From NCBI RefSeq assembly GCF_041080625.1, contig NZ_CP163518.1, forward strand, positions 2,356,001 to 2,420,000: 64,000 nucleotides of DNA. Direction: 5' to 3'. How positions within the stretch are numbered: the first letter of the stretch is position 1; each line of letters starts with the position of its first letter. This document shows, one piece after another, positions 15,269 through 26,477 of the stretch. The notes under the pieces are model-generated. The model searched no databases, was not told where the DNA came from, and saw only the letters and a list, made by a program, of their open reading frames with translations. Origin of the DNA: Streptomyces sp. CG1 (GTDB lineage: Bacteria; Actinomycetota; Actinomycetes; Streptomycetales; Streptomycetaceae). A program made the position numbers and the translations under genes.

Positions 15269-16009
15269 ATGACGGCGCGACACGAGGAGATCGCCGACGA
15301 ACTGCGGCGAGCGATCGACCGCGAGGAGTACACGGTCGGCAGCCGCCTGCCCTCGGAGGCGGAACTCGCGACGCACTACGGCGTCTCACGCGGCACGGTC
15401 CGCCAGGCCGTGGCGACCCTCACCTCCGAGGGCCTGATCGGCTCCCGCCAGGGCGCCCGGCGCGTCGTGCTCGCCAGCCGGCGCAGCCAGAGCTTCGAGG
15501 AACTGCGCAGCTTCGCCCAGTGGGCCCGCGCGATGGGCCGCGAGGCCACGGGCCATGTGGTGACCCAGGAGTACCGCCCGGCGACCCATGAGGACGCCGT
15601 CCGCCTCCAACTCCCCATCGGGACACCGGTGTTGCACGTGCTCCGGGTCCGCGGCCTGGACGGCGAACCGGTACTGCTGGAGCGGACCGTGTACGCCGAC
15701 TGGATCTCCCCGGCGGTGGAGTCGATCGAGCCGGAGTGTCCGTCGGTCACGCAACGGTTGTACGACGACACCGGCCTGGTCTTCGCGTACGGCGAGCACA
15801 TCATCGACGCGGTCGCCTGCGGCGCGCAGGACGCCGAGTTGCTGGGGGTGCGCCGGACGAGTCCGCTGCTGCGGGTGCGACGGGTGACGACCACCCGCGA
15901 GGGGCGCCCGGTGGAGTGGTCGGACGACCGCTACCGCCCGGACGCGGTGAGCTTCAGCGTCCGCAACTCGATCGGGAACAACGCGCTGGCGCGGAAGACC
16001 GCGGAGTAG
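15269..16009 (+). CDS. GntR-family transcriptional regulator (HutC subfamily, UTRA domain)
   Basis: A 246-residue repressor-type protein. The N-terminal winged helix-turn-helix (about residues 1-68) has the GntR signature LPSEAELATHYGVSRGTVRQ. The C-terminal UTRA ligand domain (about 85-240) contains VLHVLRVRGLDGEPVLLERT and ends with DRYRPDAVSFSV. The ATG has GAGGGGA upstream. It is divergent from the ABC importer operon, and a strong palindrome lies between them, so it most likely represses that operon until its ligand is present. HutC-type regulators commonly bind sugar phosphates, phosphonates or organic acids. Confidence 0.92.
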   Translation: MTARHEEIADELRRAIDREEYTVGSRLPSEAELATHYGVSRGTVRQAVATLTSEGLIGSRQGARRVVLASRRSQSFEELRSFAQWARAMGREATGHVVTQEYRPATHEDAVRLQLPIGTPVLHVLRVRGLDGEPVLLERTVYADWISPAVESIEPECPSVTQRLYDDTGLVFAYGEHIIDAVACGAQDAELLGVRRTSPLLRVRRVTTTREGRPVEWSDDRYRPDAVSFSVRNSIGNNALARKTAE

Positions 16010-16031
16010 AGCGCGGGGCGCAATGTCGTCT

Positions 16032-16154
16032 GCCGAGTGCGGGTGCGTCGTGGTTTCTCGCGCCGTTCCCCGCGCCCCCGAGGGTGCTGCGGTCGAGCAT
16101 GCCTGAAGGGGCGCGGGGAACTGCGCGATCAGCCACAGAACACCCGCACTCGGC
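16032..16154. repeat. Large inverted pair of a dispersed Streptomyces repeat between convergent genes
   Basis: GCCGAGTGCGGGTG (16032-16045) pairs exactly with CACCCGCACTCGGC (16141-16154). GTTCCCCGCGCCCC (16065-16078) pairs with GGGGCGCGGGGAAC (16108-16121). The whole 123 bp can fold into one hairpin. Each arm resembles the single copy at 46361-46404. Lying between the convergent gntR and lrp genes, it may act as a two-way terminator. Confidence 0.7.
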
Positions 16155-16187
16155 GACGGCGATGGCGCCCCGAGCTGGAGTCCGCCC

Positions 16188-16640
16188 TTACCCCGGCGCC
16201 CCGGAGGAGAAGCGCCGCAGCAACGGCGACAGCACGAGCACCGACCTGGTGCGCTCGACGAACGGCTCCCCGGCGATCCGCTCCAGCACCCGCTCGAAGT
16301 GCCGCATGTCAGACGCGAAGACCTGCGCGATCGCGTCCGCGTCGCCGGTGACGGTGGACGCGGCCACGACCTCCTGATAGCGCTCCAGCCCCCGCTGAAT
16401 GGTCTCCGGCGAGGTGTTGCGCCGGCAGTAGATCTCGATGTACCCCTCGGTCTCCCAGCCGAGCGCCGCCGGATCCACCCGGACGGTGAATCCGGTGATC
16501 GCTCCGGTGGCGCGCAGCCGGTCCACGCGCCGCTTCACGGCGGGCGCGGACAGACCGACCAGTTGCCCGATGTCCGCATAGGAGCGGCGGGCGTCCTCGG
16601 CGAGGGCGTGCACGATGCGTTCGTCGAGATCGTTCAGCAC
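16188..16640 (-). CDS. Lrp/AsnC-family transcriptional regulator
   Basis: A 150-residue feast/famine regulator. The N-terminal helix-turn-helix (about 1-60) includes SYADIGQLVGLSAPAVKRRV; the C-terminal RAM domain (about 65-145) begins at VRVDPAALGWETEGYIEIY and binds amino acids in the family. The ATG at 16640 is 27 bp after the permease stop on the same strand, so the two are probably one operon. The spaced TTGCG repeats upstream of that operon, and 14 kb away upstream of the amidase-monooxygenase operon, are likely candidates for its binding sites. That link is inference. Confidence 0.93.
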   Translation of the reverse strand: MLNDLDERIVHALAEDARRSYADIGQLVGLSAPAVKRRVDRLRATGAITGFTVRVDPAALGWETEGYIEIYCRRNTSPETIQRGLERYQEVVAASTVTGDADAIAQVFASDMRHFERVLERIAGEPFVERTRSVLVLSPLLRRFSSGAPG

Positions 16641-16667
16641 AGGGGGTGGTTCACTTCTTCGGTTCGA

Positions 16668-18155
16668 TCACTTCTCTGCCGTCACCGCGAGGTCCTCACC
16701 GGTCGCGAGACGGGAACGGCGATGGCCGTATACGAAGTAGAACACGAGCCCGACGGCCATCCAGACACCGAACACGATCCACGTGACGGCCGACAGGCTG
16801 CCCATCATCCAGACACAGAAGGCGAAGCCCAGCGCGGGCAGCACCGGCGACAGCGGGACGCGGAAGGTGCGGTTCATGTGCGGACGCGTCCGGCGCAGCA
16901 CCACGACCGCGACGTTGACCAGAGCGAAGGCGAACAGCGTGCCGATGCTGGTGGCGTCCGCCAGCTGACCCAGCGGGATCGCAGCGGCGAGGACACCGCA
17001 GAACAAGGAGACGATCACCGTGTTGGCGCGGGGCGCACCGGTCTTCGGGTGGACCTTGGAGAAGATCTTGGGCACCAGGCCGTCGCGGGACATGGCGAAC
17101 AGGATGCGGGTCTGGCCGTAGAGCACGGTCAGGACGACGCTCGCGATGGCGATGACGGCGCAGAAGGCCAGCAGGGTGCCCCAGAAGCTCTGCCCGGTGA
17201 CGTCCTTCATGATCTGGGCGAGCGTGGCCTCGGAGTCGCCGAAGGTCCGCCACGGCTTGGCACCGACGGCGACGGCGGCGACCAGCACGTACAGGGCGGT
17301 CACGATGACCAGGGACAGCATGATCGCGCGGGGCAGGTCGCGCCGGGCGTCCTTGGCCTCCTCACCGGCGGTGGAGGCGGCGTCGAAGCCGATGTACGAG
17401 AAGAACAGCGTGGCGCCGGCGCCGCTGACGCCCGCCATGCCGAGCGGCATGAAGTTCGCGTAGTTGCCGGACTTGAAGCCCATGAAGCCGATGCCGCAGA
17501 ACAGGATCAGCGCGGCGATCTTCACGCACACCATGACGGTGTTGGCCCGCGCGGACTCCTTGGCGCCGCCGAGCAGGAACACCATCGCGAGGATCACGAC
17601 GATCAGGGCGGGCAGGTTGAAGATGCCGCCGTCGCCGGGCGGAGCCGCCAGAGCCGTGGGGATGGTCACGCCTATCGTGCCGTCCAGCAGCTCGTTGAGG
17701 TACTCGCCCCAGCCGACGGCCACGGCGGCCACCGAGACGCCGTACTCCAGCAGCAGACACCAGCCGCACACCCAGGCGATCAGCTCGCCCATCGTTGCGT
17801 ATGCGTACGAGTACGAGGAGCCGGAGACCGGGATGGTGCCCGCCAGCTCGGCGTAGGACAGGGCCGAGAAGAGCGCGGTGAGACCGGCGATCACGAAGGA
17901 GAGGGTGACGGCCGGACCCGCCTTGGGGACGGCCTGGCCGAGGACGACGAAGATGCCGGTGCCGAGCGTGGCACCGATGCTGATCATGGTCAGCTGCCAC
18001 AGCCCGAGGGAGCGCCGCAGCGAGCCTCCTTCGCCCTGGCCGCCCTCCGCGACCAGGCGTTCCACGGGCTTGCGCCGCATGAGGCGCGCGGCGACGCCCG
18101 GGGAGGCGGGGGCGGTCGCTGTGCGGTCGTGCGGGGGTGCGCCTTGGTCGAGCAC
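16668..18155 (-). CDS. APC-superfamily amino-acid permease (cationic amino-acid transporter type)
   Basis: A 495-residue permease with about 12 transmembrane segments. The first helix carries the APC signature ISIGATLGTGIFVVLGQA. Further family features are FFSYIGFDAASTAGEEAKD and YGQTRILFAMSRDGLVPK. A basic N-terminal tail of about 45 residues is cytoplasmic. Members of this CAT/YfnA-like branch import amino acids, often basic ones, by proton coupling. It is followed closely by an Lrp-type regulator. The upstream gap holds spaced TTGCG motifs. Substrate is not proven; a basic amino acid would fit the lysine-monooxygenase-like operon that shares its motif. Confidence 0.9.
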   Translation of the reverse strand: MLDQGAPPHDRTATAPASPGVAARLMRRKPVERLVAEGGQGEGGSLRRSLGLWQLTMISIGATLGTGIFVVLGQAVPKAGPAVTLSFVIAGLTALFSALSYAELAGTIPVSGSSYSYAYATMGELIAWVCGWCLLLEYGVSVAAVAVGWGEYLNELLDGTIGVTIPTALAAPPGDGGIFNLPALIVVILAMVFLLGGAKESARANTVMVCVKIAALILFCGIGFMGFKSGNYANFMPLGMAGVSGAGATLFFSYIGFDAASTAGEEAKDARRDLPRAIMLSLVIVTALYVLVAAVAVGAKPWRTFGDSEATLAQIMKDVTGQSFWGTLLAFCAVIAIASVVLTVLYGQTRILFAMSRDGLVPKIFSKVHPKTGAPRANTVIVSLFCGVLAAAIPLGQLADATSIGTLFAFALVNVAVVVLRRTRPHMNRTFRVPLSPVLPALGFAFCVWMMGSLSAVTWIVFGVWMAVGLVFYFVYGHRRSRLATGEDLAVTAEK

Positions 18156-18303
18156 GCGCTGGCTCCTTAATCCTGCCGGTCATTGCGGACGGGGACCGGT
18201 GGGAGCCCTGCGAGGGCAGGAACCCACCGAGCGGGGTCCCCGCCACGCCACGTACAGACGAGCACCCTATGAGCCAGGCCTTCACGGGCGTAATGCAGCA
18301 ACC

Positions 18304-18380
18304 TTGCGCGTCCCCGGATGATCATTGCGTTCATCCGACCGGAATGACAAATCGTTGCGCGCGGTCTGCCGACCGTTGCA
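18304..18380 (-). promoter_or_regulatory. Helically spaced TTGCG elements upstream of the permease-lrp operon
   Basis: TTGCG occurs at 18304, 18325 and 18355, followed by TTGCA at 18376, giving steps of 21, 30 and 21 bp. The third is in TCGTTGCGCGC, identical to the copy at 4735-4745. The array is about 150-225 bp upstream of the permease start, inside the 368-bp gap 18156-18523. The gap also contains the GuaB1 terminator, and otherwise I see nothing in it. Confidence 0.5.
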
Positions 18381-18461
18381 CGGCGACCACGCCGCCCCCT
18401 TTGTCCACATAAACGAGAAGAAGCCCTCCGGATGTCCGAAAGCAGATGTCCGGATACGCCA

Positions 18462-18504
18462 ACGGCCCCTGTCCCTCCCGCTGGGGCGGAGGAACAAGGG
18501 CCGT
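18462..18504 (-). terminator. Terminator hairpin after guaB1
   Basis: ACGGCCCCTGT (18462-18472) pairs with ACAAGGGCCGT (18494-18504) with one mismatch. The hairpin begins 20 bp past the guaB1 stop. Confidence 0.6.
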
Positions 18505-18523
18505 ACAGGACGACGTTCGCCGG

Positions 18524-20059
<1,536 letters not shown>

Positions 20060-20098
20060 TCACGCCCCCACGGAACATCCAGGGTGAGCGCCGATCAC

Positions 20099-20461
20099 CT
20101 AGGAGGATCCTCCAAGGCGGGAACGGCCGAGGGCCAGTACGACGGCCAGCGCGGGCGTCCGGTCCACCGCCTCGGCGAACACGTCCTGCGCCGTCCGCCA
20201 CTCGCCCGGGTTCGCCTCGGCGTACGGCTGCCAGCCCCGTACGACGATGAGCATCCCCTGCTCGACGGCCCCCTCGGGCCAGACGGTGTGGTCCGAGAGG
20301 GAGTCGGCCAGCGCGTCCCAGTTACGGCCGAACCAGTCGGGCAGCGCCAGCGCCCGCGCGGCGCGGTCCATCAGCCCGGCCTTGTCGCTGACACCGTCGA
20401 GGTCCAAGGCGACGACAAGCCGCCCTGCCAGATCCGCCGCGCCTGCCGGCTCTTCAGTCAT
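20099..20461 (-). CDS. Barstar-family ribonuclease inhibitor
   Basis: A 120-residue barstar-like protein. The LPDWFGRNWDALADSL stretch is the family hallmark and contains the helix that plugs a microbial RNase active site. It has no signal peptide, so it stays in the cytosol. The ATG at 20461 overlaps the stop of the RNase Sa-like gene as ATGA, so enzyme and inhibitor are translated together. The likely role is protecting the cell from its own guanyl-specific RNase before or during export. Confidence 0.9.
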   Translation of the reverse strand: MTEEPAGAADLAGRLVVALDLDGVSDKAGLMDRAARALALPDWFGRNWDALADSLSDHTVWPEGAVEQGMLIVVRGWQPYAEANPGEWRTAQDVFAEAVDRTPALAVVLALGRSRLGGSS

Positions 20462-20949
20462 CTCAGCACCGCCCGGAACGTGTTGTAGTGATCACCGGTG
20501 TAGTAGATCTCCCTGCCCTGCCCGGTGACGATGCGCCGGGCTCCGCGATCGCGCGAGCCAGGGGTCTCGACCGTGTACTCGTGGTAGTAACCGCGCCGGC
20601 GCCTGGGCAGCCGGCCCTCGAAGTTCCCGAAGACGACGCCGTCCTTGGCGTACGGGAAGGGCCCGCCCTTGTCGATGAGGGCAAGCGTCCTGCGCGCCTC
20701 GGCCGGCAGCTGGTCCTCCCTGACCGTGCCCATCCCGTGAGCCCACGCCGGCACGGACACGCGCGCACCGCCCGGACTGGCCCCACCACCGGCTCCCGAG
20801 CCGGCCCCGGACGAACATCCCGCGAGAAGAACGGCAAGAACGACGGCCAGCAATCCGACGAGCGCACGGGGCAGCTTCAGGGACCGTGTGGGGGTGGGGG
20901 ACGGCGTGAAGGACCGTCTCGGCCTGTGGGGGACGAACCGTGGCAGCAT
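20458..20949 (-). CDS. Guanyl-specific ribonuclease (RNase Sa/N1 family), lipoprotein
   Basis: A 163-residue secreted ribonuclease. A basic, Pro-rich N-region and a hydrophobic core end in LLAGC (Cys45), a lipobox, so it is likely anchored outside the membrane. The catalytic domain (about 65-163) matches RNase Sa: GGPFPYAKDGVVFGNFEG, YYHEYTVETPGS and TGDHYNTF. Glu124, Arg135, Arg139 and His154 line up with Glu54, Arg65, Arg69 and His85 of RNase Sa. I chose ATG 20949; an upstream GTG at 21060 would put 37 residues before the signal. RNase Sa itself has a disulfide; the mature part here has no Cys apart from the lipid Cys. It overlaps its barstar gene. Confidence 0.88.
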   Translation of the reverse strand: MLPRFVPHRPRRSFTPSPTPTRSLKLPRALVGLLAVVLAVLLAGCSSGAGSGAGGGASPGGARVSVPAWAHGMGTVREDQLPAEARRTLALIDKGGPFPYAKDGVVFGNFEGRLPRRRRGYYHEYTVETPGSRDRGARRIVTGQGREIYYTGDHYNTFRAVLR

Positions 20950-21079
20950 GCCGACGATGCTGCCACGCCCTGTCCCGGCCCGCCTCGGCTCACCGCGCCC
21001 TTCGCCGGGCCCGCCTCCGCTCGTCACGGCCGCCACGCCGCACCGTGACACGTGCCCCACGACCCCGCCGCGAGGCCCC

Positions 21080-22123
21080 TCAGACGCCGTCCGGGTCCGC
21101 TCGGCTCAGGGCCGGTTTCGGGGTGGGGCCCGCTGTCATCAGGTAGTCCGCGGCCGAGGTGTCCGTGACCAGGCTGGTGACCAGGCCGGAGCGCAGTACC
21201 GCGTCGATCGCGGACGCCTTGCGCTGCCCGCCGGCGATCGCCACGACCTCCGGAACGCGGCGCAGCTGGTCGGTCTTGACCGTGATGCACCGCTCCCCCA
21301 GGTCCCGCCCGATCCGGCGCCCCTCGGCGTCGAAGAGATGCGCCGCCATCTCGGCGGCCACGCCGAGCGAGGCGTAGTGCGCCCGTTCCTCGTCGCTGAG
21401 CATGTCGTGCACCGTCGAGATGCCCGGCTCCCAGGAACCGATGGAGACACAGGCGACCGTGACCTTGTCGAAGTACTCGAAGGCCCGGGCGATCCCGGTC
21501 TGATTGCGCAGGGCCGCCGCCGTGGCCGCGTCCGGCAGCAGCATCGGCGCGTAGATCGGATGGGCGTCGCCGCCCGACACCTGGGCGGCGCGGCGCACCG
21601 CCTCGACCGAGCCGCGCTCCGAGGTCCCGGCGTCGTACACACCCGTCAGCTGAACGACCGTGCACGGCGGCAGCCGGTCGAGCGCCGCCGCCATGTGAAT
21701 GGTGGACCGGCCCCAGGCCAGCCCCAGCACGTCCCCCTCGTTGACGAGCTCGCCGAGCAGGTCGGCGGCGACCTCGCCGAGGTTCTCGGGGTCGGGGGTC
21801 TCCTCTGCCTCGGCCGGAGACTCGACCACGACGGCGTGCCTCAGGCCGTACCGGGCGCGAAGCGCGTCGGAGCGCTCGGCGTCCAGCTCGGCCGGGACAC
21901 GGATCTCGATGCGTACGAGATCCCGTTCGAGAGCCGTCTCCAGGACCCGGGCCACCTTGAAGCGGCTGACGCCGAACTCCTCCGCGATCTGGATCTTGGA
22001 CTTGCCCTCGAGGTAGAAGCGGCGGGCCATGGCCGCCGCCTGCACCAGCTCAGCGGGTCCCATCCGCATGGCTGACCGGCCCGCCGACATACCCGACACG
22101 GCGATCTCCTCACTGCTGTTCAC
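21080..22123 (-). CDS. SorC/DeoR-family sugar-binding transcriptional regulator
   Basis: A 347-residue SorC-type regulator. An N-terminal helix-turn-helix (GKSKIQIAEEFGVSRFKVAR) is followed by a large sugar-phosphate-binding domain from about residue 90, with GDVLGLAWGRS and AIAGGQRKASAI typical of the family. The GTG at 22123 is the annotated start, but its ribosome-binding site is weak; in-frame starts closer to MGPAELVQAA are possible. It lies 90 bp downstream of rpe on the same strand. The gap between them carries repeated TGAACGG words that may be its own operator. The effector is unknown; a pentose or hexose phosphate is expected. Confidence 0.85.
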   Translation of the reverse strand: MNSSEEIAVSGMSAGRSAMRMGPAELVQAAAMARRFYLEGKSKIQIAEEFGVSRFKVARVLETALERDLVRIEIRVPAELDAERSDALRARYGLRHAVVVESPAEAEETPDPENLGEVAADLLGELVNEGDVLGLAWGRSTIHMAAALDRLPPCTVVQLTGVYDAGTSERGSVEAVRRAAQVSGGDAHPIYAPMLLPDAATAAALRNQTGIARAFEYFDKVTVACVSIGSWEPGISTVHDMLSDEERAHYASLGVAAEMAAHLFDAEGRRIGRDLGERCITVKTDQLRRVPEVVAIAGGQRKASAIDAVLRSGLVTSLVTDTSAADYLMTAGPTPKPALSRADPDGV

Positions 22124-22136
22124 ACTCTGGATTCGC

Positions 22137-22202
22137 CGTTCATCCTTGCAGATTCGGCGCTACGGATCTGCCCTGATAGGGGCCGTTCACTTAACCGTTC
22201 AC
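22137..22202 (-). promoter_or_regulatory. Repeated CCGTTCA words upstream of sorC
   Basis: CCGTTCA occurs at 22137, 22183 and 22195; the last two are CCGTTCAC copies 12 bp apart. On the gene strand they read GTGAACGG. The sorC start itself is GTGAACAG. Possible autoregulatory site for the SorC protein. Confidence 0.35.
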
Positions 22203-22213
22203 GTAGCCGTGGC

Positions 22214-22900
22214 TCAGTGGTCGCATGCCCAGGACGCCTTGGCGATCGCGGACTCCGCCTGTGTGCGCAGGGCACGCACCGCCTCCGCCGGGTCCTGCGC
22301 CCCGTACACGGCCGAGCCGGCCACGAACACGTCCGCGCCCGCGTCCGCGCACCGCTCGATCGTCGAGGCCGAGACACCGCCGTCCACCTGGAGCCACAAC
22401 TGCAGGCCGTGCTTGCCGATCAGCTCACGGGTGCGGCGGATCTTCGGCAGCATGATGTCGAGGAACGCCTGGCCGCCGAAGCCGGGTTCGACCGTCATGA
22501 TCAGCAGCATGTCGAGTTCCGGGAGCAGGTCCTCGAACGGCTCGATCGGCGTCGCCGGCTTGAGCGCCATGGAGGCGCGGGCACCCTTCGCGCGGATCTC
22601 CCGGGCGAGTCGCACGGGCGCGGCGGCCGCCTCCACGTGGAAGGTGACGGAGGAGGCGCCCGCCTCGACGTACTGCGGCGCCCAGCGGTCGGGGTCCTCG
22701 ATCATCAGGTGGCAGTCCAGCGGGGTGTCCGTCGCACGGGCCAGGGACTCCACGACCGGCACGCCGAGCGTCAGGTTCGGGACGAAGTGGTTGTCCATGA
22801 CGTCGACATGGAGCCAGTCGGCGCCTTGGACCGCCTTGGCCTCCTCCGCGAGGCGCGCGAAGTCGGCGGACAGGATGCTGGGGTTGATCTGCACGGCCAT
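22214..22900 (-). CDS. rpe: Ribulose-phosphate 3-epimerase
   Basis: A 228-residue TIM-barrel enzyme that interconverts ribulose 5-phosphate and xylulose 5-phosphate in the pentose phosphate pathway. Family motifs are [29 protein letters not shown] (metal and base residues), [22 protein letters not shown] and [10 protein letters not shown]. The phosphate site is VAGSAVYG. Length is normal. The ATG at 22900 is preceded by a gap of 137 bp to rsmB on the same strand. Confidence 0.97.
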   Translation of the reverse strand: MAVQINPSILSADFARLAEEAKAVQGADWLHVDVMDNHFVPNLTLGVPVVESLARATDTPLDCHLMIEDPDRWAPQYVEAGASSVTFHVEAAAAPVRLAREIRAKGARASMALKPATPIEPFEDLLPELDMLLIMTVEPGFGGQAFLDIMLPKIRRTRELIGKHGLQLWLQVDGGVSASTIERCADAGADVFVAGSAVYGAQDPAEAVRALRTQAESAIAKASWACDH

Positions 22901-23037
22901 GCGACAAGACTGCCATGTCCGGAGCACTGATGTTCGCGTCGGTCCACAGGCGAGTGCGGTTCATCGTACTTTTGCGGTCGCCTGTGGATAACCTTCCGGA
23001 GCCCGTGACCTCACCCGGTACGGCGGAAGAACGTCCC

Positions 23038-24465
23038 TCAGCCCGTTCTGCGGATCAGCGCCAGATACATCGCGTCCGTACCGTGCAGATGCGGCCAAAG
23101 CTGTACGTCCGGGCCCTCGCCGAGCGCCGGGACGCCCGGCAGCAGCGGGCGGGCGTCGATCAGCTCCGCCTCCGGGCGCTTCTTGAGGACGTCGGTGACG
23201 ACCGCGCGGGTCTCGGCGAGATGCGGCGAGCAGGTCGCGTAGCCGACGATCCCGCCGACGCGCACCGAGTCGAGCGCGGTGCGCAGCAGGGCGCGTTGCA
23301 GCGGCGCGAAGTTGTCAAGGTCCTCCGGGCGGCGCCGCCAGCGGGCCTCGGGGCGCCGGCGCAGCGCACCGAGCCCGGTGCACGGCACGTCCATCAGCAC
23401 CCGGTCGAAGGTGCCGGGCCGCCACGGCGGCCGGGTCCCGTCTGCGGCGATGACCTGGTACGGCCCCGGATTGCCGGCCAGCGCCTTGGCGACCAGGCCC
23501 GCCCGGTGCGGCTGCTTCTCGGAGGCGAGCAGCGTGGCGCCCCGCTCTGCGGCCAGGGCTGCCAGCAGCGCCGCCTTGCCGCCGGGTCCGGCGCACCCGT
23601 CCAGCCAGGTGCGGTCGGGGCCCTCCAGGGGCGCGCCGGCGAGCGCGAGGGCGACCAGCTGGCTGCCCTCGTCCTGCACCCCGGCCCGACCCTCGTGGAC
23701 GGCCCGCACCGCACCCGGCTCACCACCCTCGGCGAGCCGCACGGCGTACGGCGACCAGCGCCCCGGTACGGCGGCCTCCTCGCGCAGCAGCTCCTCGGTG
23801 GTGGCCCGCCCCGGCCGCGCGACCAGGGTCACCTCGGGCCGTTCGTTGTCGGCCTCCAGCAGATCCTCGATACCGGCGCGCCCGCCGCCGAGGGAGTCCC
23901 AGAGCGCGGAGACGACCCAGCGGGGATGCGAGTGGACGACGGCGAGGTGGTCCTCGGGATCCTCGTCGTACGGCGGCGCGACCTTCTCCAGCCATCCGTC
24001 GAGGTCGTGCTGTGCGACCTTGCGCAGCACGGCGTTGACGAACTTGGCCCGCCCGTCGCCCAGCACCACCCGCGCCAGCTCGACGGAGGCGGACACGGCG
24101 GCGTGCGTCGGGATCCGCGTCCCGAGCAGCTGGTGGACACCGAGGCTGAGCACATCCAGCACTGGCGGGTCGACCTCGCGCAGCGGCCGGTCGACACAGG
24201 CGGCGATCACCGCGTCGTACGTCCCCTGCCGGCGCAGCGTGCCGTACACCAGCTCGGTGGCGAGGGCCGCGTCCCGCGCGTCGAACTTCTCCGGTCCCTC
24301 CTTCTCGCGCGCCTTGCGCAGCAGTGGCGGCAGCACGAGGTTGGCGTACGCGTCCCGCTCGTCGACCGCGCGCAGCGCCTCGAAGGCCAGGATGCGGACG
24401 GGGTCCTTCTGCGGACGGCGGTAGGGCTTGGCGGGCCTGCGCGGCCGCCGGGACTGCTCGCTCAC
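23038..24465 (-). CDS. rsmB: 16S rRNA (cytosine-967-C5)-methyltransferase RsmB
   Basis: A 475-residue enzyme with an N-terminal NusB-like RNA-binding domain (about 20-160) and a C-terminal SAM-dependent m5C methyltransferase domain. The SAM loop is WLDGCAGPGGKAALLA; the catalytic Cys pair is in MDVPCTGLG and YATCSPH. It methylates C967 of 16S rRNA. The gene follows fmt after about 80 bp. The first 25 residues are rich in Arg, Pro and Lys. Confidence 0.95.
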   Translation of the reverse strand: MSEQSRRPRRPAKPYRRPQKDPVRILAFEALRAVDERDAYANLVLPPLLRKAREKEGPEKFDARDAALATELVYGTLRRQGTYDAVIAACVDRPLREVDPPVLDVLSLGVHQLLGTRIPTHAAVSASVELARVVLGDGRAKFVNAVLRKVAQHDLDGWLEKVAPPYDEDPEDHLAVVHSHPRWVVSALWDSLGGGRAGIEDLLEADNERPEVTLVARPGRATTEELLREEAAVPGRWSPYAVRLAEGGEPGAVRAVHEGRAGVQDEGSQLVALALAGAPLEGPDRTWLDGCAGPGGKAALLAALAAERGATLLASEKQPHRAGLVAKALAGNPGPYQVIAADGTRPPWRPGTFDRVLMDVPCTGLGALRRRPEARWRRRPEDLDNFAPLQRALLRTALDSVRVGGIVGYATCSPHLAETRAVVTDVLKKRPEAELIDARPLLPGVPALGEGPDVQLWPHLHGTDAMYLALIRRTG

Positions 24466-24546
24466 GAAAAAGGTGCTCCGGATGTCAGGAAGGGAGTGCG
24501 GTTCCCAGCGTACGTCGGCGCACCGTCACCCCCTCCGACCGGGCCC

Positions 24547-25479
24547 TCAGCCGCCGAGCGTCTCGCCGTCGGCGATGCGCACGCCGCGGGCCCAATCGGC
24601 CGCCCGCATCGGCTTCTTGCCCTGTGCCTGCACCCAGAGCAGCTCGACGGCGTACGAACCGGTGCCCACGTGGACGCTGTTCTTGCCGACCGCCATCCGC
24701 CCCGGCGCGAGGTCGGTGCGGTCGGGCACGGGCGTGACCTGGATGAGCTTGAGCCGCTCACCGCGGAACGTGGTCCAGGCGCCGGGCGCCGGGGTGCAGC
24801 CGCGCACGACCCGGTCGACCCGCAGCGCGGGCGCGGACCAGACGACCTGGGCGTCCTCGACGGTGATCTTCGGCGCGACGGTGATGCCCTCGGCCGGCTG
24901 CGGTACGGCCTTCAGGCTGCCGTCCTCGATGCCGTCCATGGTGGCGGCGAGCAGCCCGGCGCCGGCGAAGGCGAGCCGGGTCAGCAGGTCGCCGCTGGTG
25001 TCGGTGGGCCGGATCGCCTCGGTCACGGTGCCGTAGACGGGCCCGGAGTCCAGCCCCTCCTCGATGAGGAAGGTGGAGGCGCCGGTGATCTCGTCGCCCG
25101 CCATGATGGCGTGCTGCACCGGAGCCGCCCCGCGCCAGGCGGGCAGCAGCGAGAAGTGCAGGTTGACCCAGCCGTGGGCCGGGACGTCGAGGGCGACCCG
25201 GGGCAGCAGCGCGCCGTAGGCGACGACCGGGCAGCAGTCCGGGCCGATCTCCTTCAGCCGCTCCAGGAACTCGGGGTCCCGCGGCTTGAGGGGCTTGAGC
25301 ACCTCGATCCCGGCCTCCTCCGCCCGCTCGGCCACGGGCGACGCGACCAGCCTGCGCCCGCGCCCGGCCGGTGCGTCGGGCCGCGTGACGACGGCGGCCA
25401 CCTCGTGCCGCCCGGAGGCGATCAGAGCGTCCAGAGCGGGAACGGCGACCTCGGGGGTACCGGCGAAGACAAGCTTCAT
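24547..25479 (-). CDS. fmt: Methionyl-tRNA formyltransferase
   Basis: A 310-residue enzyme that formylates initiator Met-tRNA using 10-formyl-tetrahydrofolate. The N-terminal start [19 protein letters not shown] and the folate signature [18 protein letters not shown] are both present; the C-terminal OB-like domain runs from about residue 205. Together with rsmB it forms the usual actinobacterial pair. The start ATG at 25479 faces a divergent gap. Confidence 0.97.
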   Translation of the reverse strand: MKLVFAGTPEVAVPALDALIASGRHEVAAVVTRPDAPAGRGRRLVASPVAERAEEAGIEVLKPLKPRDPEFLERLKEIGPDCCPVVAYGALLPRVALDVPAHGWVNLHFSLLPAWRGAAPVQHAIMAGDEITGASTFLIEEGLDSGPVYGTVTEAIRPTDTSGDLLTRLAFAGAGLLAATMDGIEDGSLKAVPQPAEGITVAPKITVEDAQVVWSAPALRVDRVVRGCTPAPGAWTTFRGERLKLIQVTPVPDRTDLAPGRMAVGKNSVHVGTGSYAVELLWVQAQGKKPMRAADWARGVRIADGETLGG

Positions 25480-25558
25480 GGGCGGGATCGGGCCTCTCGG
25501 GCGGGGGTGGACGGGCAGCGCACCAGTCTATGACCACCGGAGGCCAGACGGGTTATGA

Positions 25559-26356
<798 letters not shown>

Positions 26357-26374
26357 CACCACGGACCCCCCGCA

Positions 26375-26404
26375 CCGCCCTCCCGAGGACATCCGGGAGG
26401 GCGG
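26375..26404. terminator. Two-way terminator hairpin between HTH gene and priA
   Basis: CCGCCCTCCCG (26375-26385) pairs perfectly with CGGGAGGGCGG (26394-26404) across an 8-base loop, between two convergent genes. Confidence 0.65.
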
Positions 26405-26477
26405 AGACGTACCCGGACGCAGCGACCGGAACGCCAGGTCACCCGGTGCCCGGTGTCCGGTGTCCGCCGGTTCGGCC

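Noticed and set aside
16668..18155. Permease as a specific lysine importer
   Set aside because: The APC family cannot be assigned a substrate from motifs alone, so lysine is only mentioned as an inference from the shared upstream motif.
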